From: Cryptomeria japonica
Lineage: Eukaryota > Streptophyta > Pinopsida > Cupressales > Cupressaceae
NCBI RefSeq assembly: GCF_030272615.1
Contig: NC_081413.1
Span: 565,402,510 to 565,432,509 of the forward strand
Length of the DNA stretch: 30,000 nucleotides
Direction of reading: 5' to 3'
Below the pieces are notes generated by a model that did no database searches, was not told the DNA's origin, and saw nothing but the letters and a program-made list of their open reading frames with translations. The translations under genes and the position numbers were made by a program. Positions 1 through 9,363 of the stretch are shown here, one piece after another. The stretch's first letter is position 1, and each line of letters begins with the position of its first letter.

Positions 1-234
1 AGATTACCTAAGACAATGCAAATCAAATGAAATCACAAAGATTATACCGTCATATGTCCAATAGGGTTTGGATCTCCATTCTTCCTATCTCCATTGATCT
101 TGCTTGATATAATTGCTCTCAGATTTTTGTGCACAAGAGCTCAACAAAGAACGGAATGTGGTTGTAAGTAGGATCGTAGTGTAGCCAAGTCTTTAAGATC
201 ATTCATTAGGGTTTGATAATGAAGGAAGCATCTT

Positions 235-246
235 CTTATATATAAG
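235..246 (-). promoter_or_regulatory. TATA box of the left LTR
   Basis: CTTATATATAAG is palindromic, but it sits about 415 bases inside the minus-strand LTR start. It is followed on that strand by a mixed-composition leader, as expected for a U3/R border. The transcript would run leftward out of the window. Confidence 0.45.
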
Positions 247-399
247 ACACAAATATGAAATGGAGGGATAAGATTGAGAGGTGTAAAAGGAGGTCGGCTA
301 TGATTAGAGGGTAGGTAGAAGAAATAATAAAATAATGAAAGAGGTAGGTAGTGTAGGAATTAAGAGATGAATGACATGTGTCATGGGTAGAAAAAGGCT

Positions 400-636
400 A
401 ATGAATTAATTAAATAAATAAAGATTTATTTAATTAATAGAAGAAATGAGATCAATTAAATAAATAAATATTTATTTAATTTAGGAAAAGGATAATTTAA
501 ATAAATAAATGTATTTATTCAAATGAGAAATAAGGCTAGAAGAGGATAAATGAATTAATTAAATAAATAAAGATTTATTTAATTAATAGAAGAGTTAAGC
601 TTAGATAATTAAATAAATAAAATATTTATTTAATTA
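400..636. repeat. Array of AT-rich inverted repeats in the LTR
   Basis: Four perfect hairpins are visible. Those at 405-438 and 554-587 have 15-base arms and an AAAG loop and lie within an identical 45-base repeat (400-444 and 549-593). One at 454-481 has 12-base arms, and one at 606-636 has 13-base arms. A weaker palindrome lies near 497-522. All use the word ATTTATTTAATTA and its complement. They fall in the U3-like part of the LTR. Confidence 0.85.
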
Positions 637-661
637 GACATGACAATTTTGGGTGTCTACA

Positions 662-1640
662 ATAATATTTAATACTCTATGTGCTTAAGACAGTGCAATG
701 AAAACCTAATGAGATTTAAATCTAATACAAACTTAACAATGAATGCAAATGTGTCTATGTTCTAATGCATGAAATCATGGTGCATTTTGTTGGTGTGCCA
801 AAGTATATTTTATTTCTTGACCCAATGCTTTAGAATAATTGTTAGTAAATTAGTAGAATGATGAGAAATGAAAAGATGAACTTAGGCGATTTGAAAAGAT
901 ATACCACAACAAATTCTTGTACCTTTATTTGAGCTCAACATAATCATCATTGAGCCTTATTATGTTTCAATGGAACATTGTACACCAAGGTATAAGAACC
1001 AAGGTATGAATGATTTCCCATTGCAATAACAAACACATTGCAAACAAGGAGTGAACCCCTCCATTCTAGGTGTAGCACCAAGGGTTGAGGTATGTGCGAT
1101 AGTCACAAGCATAGCTATCCTTGATTTTCATTTTTGCATAGGATACTTACCAAATGAACATCCCAATACAAACACCCAAAGTACCATTGCCCTAGAACTT
1201 CATCAGTTCACAACACAAACAACAAACAAAGAAAAAGATCATGAACCATCCCAACTCCTCTAGTCACTTGTGGACATCCTTGAGTAGCAAAGGAACATGA
1301 TCTGTCACCAATTGATAAAAGATAAGACTAACTAGGACAAAATCCAACAACCATCCTAATCTATGTCATTGTTTTGAGTGCTTGATTTGATGGTTGATAA
1401 GAATATTTGGTTTAAGGGATTAAATACCCCGTGCAAGACCAATATGTGTGATCTCGAGTGTACCCTTCCTTATATAAGACAAGTGGATGATGATTGATTG
1501 ATAGGGTTGGATGATTTGGTTGACAAGACAATCAATTGGTTTCATTGCAGATTTTGATAGGATAGTTTATCTATTTTTAAACTTTGTGTGAAGTGTTTAT
1601 TGGATATATGCACAAGTGGTTGATCTATATGGGATAATTT
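662..1640. other. No gene seen; unassigned AT-rich DNA
   Basis: No reading frame here resembles a protein I know; the longest are about 70 codons and look like chance. A palindromic TATA-like word CTTATATAAG lies at 1469-1478. On the minus strand it is followed by an LTR-leader-like stretch, so this may be part of an unrecognised LTR, perhaps the missing 3' LTR of the gypsy element. That is inference only. Confidence 0.4.
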
Positions 1641-2142
1641 ATTGCAAGATTTTTTTGTTTTTTTTTTCAATTTTTAGGGCCTTTTTAAAAACATTTTAAG
1701 ATTTTTTAGGGATTTTTCAGGACTTTTTATGATTTTTTTAGGACTTTTATGATTTTTTGGATTTTTTCAGTGCTTTTTATGAATTTTTTGGATTTTTTCA
1801 AGACTTTTTCAAATTTTTATGATTTTTTCAAGACATTGTCTGATTTTTCGGATCTTTTTAGGATTTTTTTCTATTTTTTTTTATTTTTGCAGGATTTTTT
1901 TTTTTATTTTTGGGATTTTTGCAAGAATTTTAATAATCATTTTGGATTTTTAAGGACTTTTTAAATGTTTTTTAAAAGATTTTTTAGTACTTTTAATGGT
2001 TTCTTTGGATTTTTCAATAACTTTTTCTAATTTTTGTGATTTTTTTAGGACATTTTCTGATTTTAAGGATTTTTTAAAAGATTTTTATTTTTATTTTTTT
2101 GATTTTTGTAGGATTTTTTTTAATTTTTAGGATTTTTGCAGG
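1641..2142. repeat. T-rich low-complexity tract
   Basis: About 500 bases are built from loosely repeated words such as GGATTTTTT, AGGACTTTTT and ATGATTTTTT on the plus strand. The repeat is degenerate and has no fixed period by eye. The reading frame inside it (1749-1964) is almost only Phe, Leu, Asp and Ile, and is a product of composition. Slippage and degenerate minisatellite growth would explain it. Confidence 0.8.
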
Positions 2143-2753
2143 ATGCCCCTAGTTTGTTGATTTGTATGATGAAATTAATAGCTATGCATTCTTTATTCAC
2201 AAACTGGGTATTTAACTTGATGGCTATTGACTATGCATCATGACACGAATGCCCTTATTATGCAAATCTTGATGAAAAATGAAGGGAATTTTCCATCTAA
2301 ACAAGGACGATTATGTGAGCTTATCACATTGTCTTACACCAAGGAAATCAAGGTTGTAAATTTTTTTACAAATAAGGATCCAATCCATTCTCAAAAACCT
2401 TCGGATGACTCAACTTAACATACCAAGTGATTAGGTTATGCACTTAGATAAGAATAAAGATCCTTTATTGACTCTTGAGACTTTTGTCTTCGATTACCTA
2501 TGTGTGTGCAATTGAGTTTATTCCAGCTCTTATTACCATTGATGACCCTTACAATCCTACACGTGAATAGCTCTATGAGGTATCTTAACTCCAAAAGAAT
2601 CCTGGATAGAGCCTCACAACCAGCAAATGTTTATAGCCCTGATGAGGTTATCACTGTAATCTCACAAATATTGCTCCATTGCTAGTCAGGTGTCCAAAGC
2701 CCCGATGGAGTTACTCACATGTTCCCAAAGCCAAGATTTTGATATTCAATGCA
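2143..2753. other. No gene seen; possible start of gypsy 3' LTR
   Basis: There is no convincing coding frame. If the pyrimidine run just to the right is the gypsy polypurine tract, a 3' LTR would start on the minus strand at 2753 with TGCATTGAATATC and run leftward through this stretch. I could not find a matching LTR right of the gypsy gag, so the assignment is weak. Confidence 0.25.
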
Positions 2754-2787
2754 CTTTTTTCTTTTCTTTCCATTTTCTTTTCTTGTC
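2754..2787 (-). promoter_or_regulatory. Possible polypurine tract of the gypsy element
   Basis: On the minus strand this is a run of A and G with only one or two interruptions, directly followed by TG. It lies about 500 bases after the gypsy pol stop, a plausible place for the plus-strand primer tract. The matching LTR pair was not found. Confidence 0.3.
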
Positions 2788-3287
2788 CATACTTTTGGTC
2801 TTGATCTTTCGATATATCTTTAAGTATCTTTTATTTTTCTTGCATTGGCTTGCAAGAAATGAAACTCACACGGGTTTGAGAATTACAATGATGCTAAAGT
2901 AGAATTTTAGATGTTTCATTAGCCACATCGTCAACCAAGTATCTACAATGACTTAGAAAAAATAATTAATGTGTGAAAGATATAACAACCTAGAGATTTA
3001 GGTAACAAGACACAACAATGAATCCTCCACTCAACCAAGGATAAATCCTAGCTATAAGATGACGTTGAAGATGAGCAACCTTGGATTTTAGGAACTTCAT
3101 GAATTAATATCTAAGAAATGAGGTGAACATTAAATCTATTAAATGAAGACATGTGACGAATAGACATAAGCGCCCTTTTGTCCAAATGAAAAATATCTTA
3201 CCTAAGAAATTATATGCAAATGCAAAGCAATAAAAACAAGGAAAAGTTAAAGAAAATGAAATGAAGGAAGGTAAACCTAAATGACCA
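2788..3287 (-). other. 3' untranslated part of the gypsy element
   Basis: This follows the pol stop codon on the minus strand. No extra domain such as a chromodomain or an env-like gene is visible. The stretch is AT-rich and is assigned to the element only because of its position. Confidence 0.4.
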
Positions 3288-4450
3288 TTAGACATAATAT
3301 TTCTTTAAATACATGATGTCTATTGACTTAGGCAATCAATAACCCTCCATTGTTGCCAAGTTATATGCTCCATTACCAAGGACTTTTGTTACCACATAAG
3401 TACCCAACCAGTTTGATTTGAAGTTACCAGTCATTCTCTGTTTGCCAAGTTTCTCCGATTTTCCTTTAGAACTAGGTCTCCTACCTAAAAGAACCTTTCT
3501 CTAACTCTTTTGTTGTAAATTTTTCTTATCTTGTTACGATATTGTTGCACATGATTCAGTGCACTATGTCTATTTTCATCTAGCATTTCCAGTTCTTGCA
3601 CCCTGGCCACTCTATAGTCTTCTTTGGAGATAATATTTTTTTGGAGATACACATAGAGATGGTAGCTATAATTCAATAGGAAAAATTTCTCTTGAGTTGA
3701 GGACTAAAGAGTATGGAGTAGCACTTGTGGTTGTACAGACACCTATTATATAGGCCCAAAGAGCAAGATTCAATTGTAGATGCCAATCTCATCTAGCTTC
3801 ATTGACAACTTTCTTAAGTATTTTTCAAGATTGTCTTGTTTGTTGCTTCTACTTGGCCATTTCTTTGTGGATAGTAAGGAGTAAAAAAATGATGTTGAAT
3901 ATGGAACCGACCACAAAGCTTGTGAACTTCCCGATTCTTAAAAGGGCATCCATTATATGTTATTATACACATTAGAACTCCACACCAAAAAATGATGTAG
4001 TTGAGAAGAAATTTTGATATTTGTTTATCGGTTATGTATGTAAGAGGAATCACCTCTACCCATTTGGTGATGTACTCAGTGGGTATCAAAATAAATTTAT
4101 GCCTGTTAGAAGAGGTAGGGTTGATTTTTCCCACAAGGTTGAGTCCCCACTATGAAAAGGGCCATGGTGATGTGATAGGCTCGATGTCTTGTGTAGGTGC
4201 ATGGATCATATCACTGTGTATTTGGCATTTTCAACACTTATACACATATTTTTATGCATCCTTTTCCATAGTTGGCCAGTAATATCCTGTACACAGTAAT
4301 GTCTTTGCAAGGGCAGGGTTGCTAGAATGGTACCACAGATTCCATCATGTACTTCTTTTAAGGAAAATTATGTTTCTTCTACATCAAGGCATCAAAGTAA
4401 TGTTCCATCTAATATTTTTTGATATAAGGTGTCTACAATGATGACATTTT
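3288..4450 (-). pseudogene. pol: Gypsy integrase (broken)
   Basis: This would insert the cDNA into chromosomal DNA. On the minus strand the zinc-binding region lies about 4450-4230. Its second pair is read as C-stop-K-C, and a frameshift lies near the HDGICG segment. The catalytic core follows. The first acid sits in WGLNLVGKI, where Asp is expected at the N. The second is in IITYNGCPF, where Tyr replaces Asp. The third, Glu in NGQVEATN, is kept. Two of three catalytic acids are therefore lost. The C-terminal part (3676-3485) and a final beta-rich segment ending NGAYNLATMEG and then LKKYYV precede the stop at 3288-3290. No chromodomain follows. This copy cannot be active; the identification is firm. 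Confidence 0.88.
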
Positions 4451-4633
4451 TGGATGATTGACACATTAAGGTTTTGTGCTGGTTACGAGAGAGGTCAAGA
4501 GATATGTACTGATCATGAAGATAGGCATATAAGTCTTTGTACCACATATGGAGACTTAAGACCAACTATGATGCAGACATATTTAGATTGAGCTATCTCA
4601 TATGTAGATACCATTAATTGTTAGGAATTCAAA

Positions 4634-5094
4634 CTATGTTGCATTACTCATCATATTGAGTTGAGACCCAATAGTTGCCACGACATTTGTTGCTTTATTA
4701 TGAATTTGAGAAATTTGTTCCAAGACAATGCTATTGAAATATTTTTTGAAATCAGCCACCATCCTCTTATATGGCATCAACTTGTCATCTTTAGTGGTAT
4801 AGCCATCATTGACCTGGTTGACTATATGTTGTGAGTCGCCATATACATTAAATTCATGTTTTTCTATTGCACTGTAGTGCAAAGTCATGTAATGAGGGCC
4901 TCATATTCAACAATGTTAGTTGTACATGAGAAACTAATTCTATATGAATTTGGGATGGAATCACCTTGAGTTGTTACAAAGAGGATGCCTCCCCCTACTC
5001 CGTGATTGGTATAAGACCCATCAAGATATAGTTTCCATCTTTTGGAGGTTGCCAATACAAAAACTAACTCATCAACAAAATCTCTCAATAACAA
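4634..5094 (-). pseudogene. pol: Second RNase H (archaeal-like type) of the gypsy element
   Basis: This would degrade RNA in the RNA-DNA hybrid. The frame holds the first acid in LYLDGSYTNHGVGGG, the Glu in NIVEYEALIT and the next Asp in NVYGDSQHIVNQV. The last acid, expected near KATNVVATIG, appears to be replaced. It lies between the retroviral-type RNase H and integrase, which is where the extra RNase H of Tat/Ogre-type elements sits. Two frames meet at 4885-4888. Of the motifs here, the GDSQ and AEYEAL-like words are the most telling. Confidence 0.82.
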
Positions 5095-5099
5095 ATTAT

Positions 5100-5613
5100 T
5101 ATATTGAATAGGATCTTCTACTAGTTGATCTGCTATAATTTTCCCCTTGATGGATTTTTAGTCCAAATATTCAATGTTGAATTTACTAAGGATCATGACC
5201 CATTTAGCCAACCTACCTGTCAATGCAACTTTGCTTAAAAGGTGCTTGAGTGGATCAATGTTAGCAATGATTTGTATCTTGTGACTAAGCATATAATGTC
5301 AAAGATTTTGGGATGCAAAGATCACTACCAAACATGCTCTTTTAAAGGGAGTATAATTCAACTCATATCCCACTAGCATCCTACTCATGTTGTGAATAAC
5401 CCGTTCTCTCCCTTGGTCACAACACTGTGCAAAAAGTACTCCTAAGGATGAATTAGTTGCATAGATATATAGTAACAAGGGATTTTTCGGTGTTGGAGGC
5501 ACTATGATTGGTGGTGATAGTAGATAATCCTTTATGCTTGGAAAGATTCTTGATACTATTTTATCCATTAAAAAGTGACCCTTTTCTTTAGAAGATGTTA
5601 GAAAGGTTGACAT
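5100..5613 (-). pseudogene. pol: Original (retroviral-type) RNase H of the gypsy element, degenerate
   Basis: The frame follows reverse transcriptase through the segment LLSPPIIVPPTPKNPLLLYI. Where a retroviral RNase H should have its first Asp, the sequence reads YIYATNSSLGVLF, with no acid. This loss is typical of the first RNase H in elements that gained a second one, and is probably ancestral rather than new damage. It continues past an in-frame stop near 5299 into a segment with LTGRLAKWVMILS and a second stop at about 5160. The domain reads as a connection or structural region now. Confidence 0.8.
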
Positions 5614-6615
5614 TTATTTGCTAGTTGTGCTATGAATCTCTTGATGGATTGTAGCTTCCCTTGTAGACTTGTTATTTGTTTTAAATTAGATGGTTGGGGC
5701 ATTTCAAAAATAAATTTTACTTTAGCCGAGTCTACTTCAATATCCCTGTTTGAGACTATGAACCCTAAGAGTTTACAAGTTTTCACTATGAACACACACT
5801 TTTTTGGATTCAACCGGATCTTGTATTGTTCAAGTCTATTAAATATTTTAGTGAGGATGTCAAGGTGGATATCCCTAGTATTTGATTTATCCAACAAATC
5901 ATCCACATAATCCTCCATGGCATCATGTATCATGTCGTTTAATAACATTTTCAAGGTTCTTTGATATGTACCACCTGCATTCTTCAACCCAAATGACATT
6001 ACATTCCAACAGTATGTCCCCCATGGAGAAGTGAACACACTCTTATGTTGATCTTCTAGTGCGATCCTAAACTAATTATATCTAGAGAAACCATCCATTA
6101 GGGAGATAATCTCATGTCCAACTGTGAGATCCACTCTCATGTCAATACTTGGGAGGGGCAACTCCTCTTTCAGACAAGCCTTGTTCAAATATTTGAAATC
6201 CATGCAAATTTTGATCCCTCCAGTGGGCTTTGTCACTGGTAGAAGGATGGAGATCCACTCTTTGTAATATATAGGTATGATGAAACCTACATCTGACAGT
6301 TTTTGCAATTCCACTTTAACTAATAGAGCTATTTGGGGATGCATTTTTATGAGCTTTTATTTATAGGGTTTTTCTCTTGGAAGCAATGGCAAATGATGTA
6401 AAACAAGCTCTGGGTCTAGTCTTGGCATGTCAACAAATGACGAGGCAAAATTTTAATTGTCTCTCCTTGAAAAATTGAATGAAATTATCCTTCTCTTTCG
6501 ATTTCAAGGATTCTGCCAAGTGAATTTTACAAATAATTTCACCTTCACTGATATTGACATCTTTTGATTTTTCAACTAATAGTGGCAATCTTTCTTTGAT
6601 CAATAACCAAGTCAT
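5598..6615 (-). pseudogene. pol: Gypsy reverse transcriptase (broken)
   Basis: This would copy the element RNA into cDNA. Starting on the minus strand at about 6615, the order is an N-terminal linker with IHLAESLKSKEKDNFI, then MHPQIALLVKVELQKL (from 6344). Next come VTKPTGGIKICMDFKYLNKA, motif A as SLMDGFSRYN, the GTYCWNVMSFGLKNAGGTYQ segment and the catalytic motif EDYVDDLLDKS. The two Asp of YVDD are present. Stops interrupt the frame near 6430, 6072 and 6045. Domain order and the RNase H that follows agree with a Ty3/gypsy pol. Confidence 0.9.
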
Positions 6616-6732
6616 CTAATTTTTCTTTTCACTTACATTAATTTTCCTCCAAATTTTATTGACTAGAGGATGAGCTTGCCTCCCCAAAGTATGTTGTTCT
6701 ATCTAGATCAATTGCAAAGCCTGCCTTGTAGA

Positions 6733-7150
6733 CTCCATATGGTAAACCTTAATGCATACCAAGACATTATGCTATTGCTTCATCATTCTCAAACCAATAT
6801 AAATGTGGTCTCTCCTAATACCCCCAATCTATGAGATGTGGGAACTTGAGACAAAGGTCTTTACTTTTATTAAAATAGGAGACTACTGTTACAGTACAAG
6901 CCTGGGTATCAAAGAAGTGCCGCTAGGAGTTGGGATCTATCCTCCATATGGTAAACCTTAACACATACCAAGATATTATGATATTGCTTCATCATTCTCA
7001 AACCAATATAAATGTGGTCTCTCCTACTATCCCCAATCTAAGAGATGTGGGAACTTGAGACAGAGGTCTTTACTTTCATTAGAATAGGAGACTACTATTA
7101 TAGTACAAGCCTGGGTATCAAAGAAGTGCCGCCAGGAGTTGGGCTCTATC
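6733..7150. repeat. 209-base tandem duplication inside gypsy pol
   Basis: Two adjacent copies, 6733-6941 and 6942-7150, both start CTCCATATGGTAAACC and end near GGAGTTGGGATCTATC or GGCTCTATC. About 14 differences were counted by eye, so they are roughly 93% alike and have the same length. As 209 is not a multiple of three, the duplication shifts the reading frame of the spacer between protease and reverse transcriptase. Confidence 0.92.
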
Positions 7151-7212
7151 TCTTTATCTTCATAAATAATGCCATCATCAATAGGTGGTTGATGATCATA
7201 CGATCGGTCCAT
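7027..7212 (-). pseudogene. pol: Gypsy pol spacer between protease and RT
   Basis: The minus-strand frame contains EIEPNSWRHFFDTQACTIIV followed by CLKFPHLLDWG and a stop. It is acidic and of the type found between protease and reverse transcriptase in this lineage. It overlaps the second copy of the 209-base duplication and is repeated, shifted in frame, at 6733-6941. No catalytic motif is expected here. Confidence 0.5.
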
Positions 7213-7474
7213 TGCATAGGTGCTGCTACTATGAAGAGATAGTCATTCATACTCATGGAAATCTATCTTGGTTTCAATGTATGTTTCTATATCTGATCCT
7301 TCTTCAAAAGGCTCCTCAAATTGGAGGGAGTAGAGTCTCAACAATGTTAATGACCAATCGTATGTTTCCATAGCTTGTGGATCCTTCTTTTATTACAACA
7401 ATCACACCAAATTATTGAATGAGTTGCTCTGGTATTTTGATACTTGTTTCATTTGTGAGTGTCACACAAGTTTC

Positions 7475-7753
7475 CTATGATATATTTGCATGAGATAGAG
7501 GCACATGCACAACCATAGATAGGTTGCTTTGAATAGAGGATCTTGGGTTAGCATTGATACTGGTGGAAGGTGATAATGTTGTGGGAATGTTTACTATAAG
7601 ATGAGCCTCTTGTCTACCTATAGGCCTTTGTTCTATCTTTTCATATCCCAAGCTCTGATTTCTTGGATTCTTTGAGGGTAGTATTAGCTCTATGACCCCT
7701 TGATGTTGTGTCCCCAAGCCTGTAATGCCATCATATCCATTCCTTTGTAGCAT
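7475..7753 (-). pseudogene. G-patch-like segment of the gypsy polyprotein
   Basis: The frame starts MLQRNGYDGITGLGTQHQG and later has NQSLGYEKIEQRP. Spaced glycines with an aromatic residue followed by GLG and a final LGY are what a G-patch shows; such motifs bind nucleic acid or helicases. The spacing (GYDG, GLG, QG, LGY) fits, but the usual central glycines are reduced. Its place after the protease and before reverse transcriptase is where some Tat/Ogre-type elements carry one. The rest is low in recognisable features. I rate this as likely but not certain. Confidence 0.5.
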
Positions 7754-8248
7754 TTTGAAGCCTTTCCCGTATTGGTTTAGAGGAAATTGAATTGAGGGGT
7801 TCCCTTCTTCATCCTTATAGAGCCATTAACCTATATCTACCTCTAAAGATTGTTCATTCAATTCTCCCCATCCGATGAAAGAACAAGAGGATGAATGTTG
7901 ATCAATAGGATTTGGTGGGGGTCTCCTAAAAGATTTTGGGGATAGAGGCAACTACTCGATAAAAAGTGCCCCTAAGTAAGAATATTCCCTGCATCATTTG
8001 TCCTCGGTGTGTAGTTGTGCACTATATGTGGAATTAGAAGGCGATAATGTGTCTGCAATTGATAAGAATTTGAGGTGTGAAGTGAATGGAGTAGATTAGT
8101 TTATCAAAAACTAATTGTCAATGCTTTTCCTTAGATTGTTACAATGTTGGAATGGGTTTGGATCACCTTGTATTGTGATCCCAATGTTGTTATATGGGAA
8201 TTTGATGCACTGATGAAAGGTAGATGATACTTCTTGCATGACATATAT
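7754..8248 (-). pseudogene. Degenerate gypsy pol linker, no domain recognised
   Basis: This stretch joins the protease to the G-patch-like segment. It is assigned to the polyprotein only because coding sequence flanks it on both sides. Stops are frequent in all minus-strand frames. Confidence 0.4.
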
Positions 8249-8637
8249 CTATGGGTGACCCAATAGCATACTATATCCCAATTCTTGGTCCAAACATTCA
8301 AATGTAGTATCTGTGGTGATAGGACCAACTTGTACTGGCAAAGTGACCACAACTTTTGATGGGCATTCCTCATCATCATAAGATTTAATTTTTATCCTTT
8401 TAGTAGGATCAATGTGAAATTTTGAATATCCCAAAGCTTTAATCAATTTTAGGGTACATATGTTTAAGCCAGCCTCACCATCTATCAACACCCTCTTCCA
8501 AATGTAACAAGCCATTGTGTGACAGTTTATGTATTGGAATATCTTGTTCTATAAAGGCAGCACAAGGAGTAGCAACCAGGTTCCCAACCATAGCTTGGAA
8601 ATTATTCTCATTGATGTCTCTAGAAACAATGGACTCA
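8249..8637 (-). pseudogene. pol: Gypsy aspartic protease (broken)
   Basis: This would cut the gag-pol polyprotein. The minus-strand frame has the active-site region KRVLIDGEAGLNICTLKLI, where the DGxAxL-type word stands for the usual Asp-Ser/Thr-Gly. The body SYDDEECPSKVVVTLPVQVG follows, then a C-terminal ELGYSMLLGHP, matching the hydrophobic-LLG-P end of such proteases. Upstream, NENNFQAMVGNLVAT continues to the insertion at 8638. A frameshift lies between that part and the active site, since the two are read in different frames. Together with the piece at 10608-10916 it makes up the region from gag to protease. Confidence 0.8.
8624..8637. repeat. Target-site duplication, left copy
   Basis: AAACAATGGACTCA matches AAATAATGGACTCA at 10594-10607 with one mismatch. 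Taking out the sequence between them joins two parts of the gypsy pre-protease reading in register, so this is a real insertion footprint. Confidence 0.88.
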
Positions 8638-8642
8638 CGAAG

Positions 8643-8865
8643 GGGATGACCCTTTGGTGAAATGGTGGGACTTCTTGCCTGTAGTACCTACAACCTAGGT
8701 TCAGACCTTGTGGGTTTGTATCTATCATGTTAACAATGGAGCATGATTTACCATGGGGAGAACCTTGGAGAAATGGTGGGGCTTCTTTCCTTTAGAGCCT
8801 ACATCCCTAGTTCAAACCATAAAGTTTAGAGAAGATTATTTCATTTTTGAATAGAGGAGCATGTG
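8643..8865 (+). repeat. Two tandem tRNA-like head units with pol III box motifs
   Basis: Two related units are offset by 111 bases. Each has an A-box-like word (TGGTGAAATGG at 8655-8665; TGGAGAAATGG at 8766-8776) and a B-box-like word (GGTTCAGACCT at 8698-8708; AGTTCAAACCA at 8809-8819). The A-to-B distance is 43 bases in both, within the tRNA range. The units start at the left boundary of the insertion, as the head of a tRNA-derived SINE would. The second B box is the closer match to the consensus. Confidence 0.5.
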
Positions 8866-9363
8866 TGAGGATCAGGGGTAGATAGGGCTGTGAGAGAAGT
8901 TGTAGGGGAGGAAGATGACAATGATTGAGATGGAGAGTGGGCTATTGTGGGCTTATTTGCATCTTGATCATCCTCCTTTTCTCCCACTTTCATCTTTTCT
9001 CTCTGGTGACATGGTTGGAGTGGGAGGTTTCATTCCGTGGCTTGAGCAGGGTTGGTGTGGGGGTAGATGTCATAGGATGCCAAGCTAGGCATGTTGATGC
9101 CTAGAGGTCGTGGCCACCTTCACCTATTTTGTCTTGGCATGTGGTGGGGATTGGTTGGGATGGTTTCTTATGGTGGTTTAGCAAGATGTGTTGTGCTGGG
9201 GGTAGTTCGAATGCCCATCCCTTTCCTTTAGTCATGGCCTTTGGTGTTGTCCTCTCCGGTTTTTGATGTGGCTTCGGATGTTTCCTATTGTGATATGTTT
9301 TGGGTTGGTTTCAATGCAAGGGAGGTTCCCTTTTGATCCAGTGCTCTCTTATTTAATGCGGTA

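Larger units (their letters stand above)
1..661 (-). repeat. Partial LTR (5' part), cut by window edge
   Basis: On the minus strand the segment begins at 661 with TGTAGACACCC, a TG start typical of an LTR. It runs through an AT-rich U3-like part, a TATA box near 236-246 and then a leader-like stretch up to the window edge. The bases just outside (662 onward) are not purine-rich on the minus strand, so this does not look like the 3' LTR of the gypsy element at 3.3-20 kb. It is more likely a solo LTR, or the 5' LTR of an element whose body lies to the left. The other end and the target duplication are outside the window. The superfamily cannot be decided; Ty3/gypsy is only a guess. Confidence 0.6.

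Noticed and set aside
1-661. Left LTR as the 3' LTR of the gypsy element at 3.3-20 kb
   Set aside because: The minus-strand bases directly before its TG are not a polypurine tract, and no partner was seen on the right.
1749-1964. 71-codon plus-strand frame rich in Phe and Leu
   Set aside because: It lies wholly in the T-rich low-complexity tract and reflects composition.
4428-4436. GGTGTCTAC word resembling the LTR end at 651-661
   Set aside because: It lies inside the integrase reading (VDTLYQKIL) and the similarity does not extend, so it is chance.
8655-8819. True tRNA genes at the A-box/B-box pairs
   Set aside because: The flanks do not form a clear cloverleaf by eye and the B boxes deviate from consensus; they are better read as tRNA-derived repeat heads.
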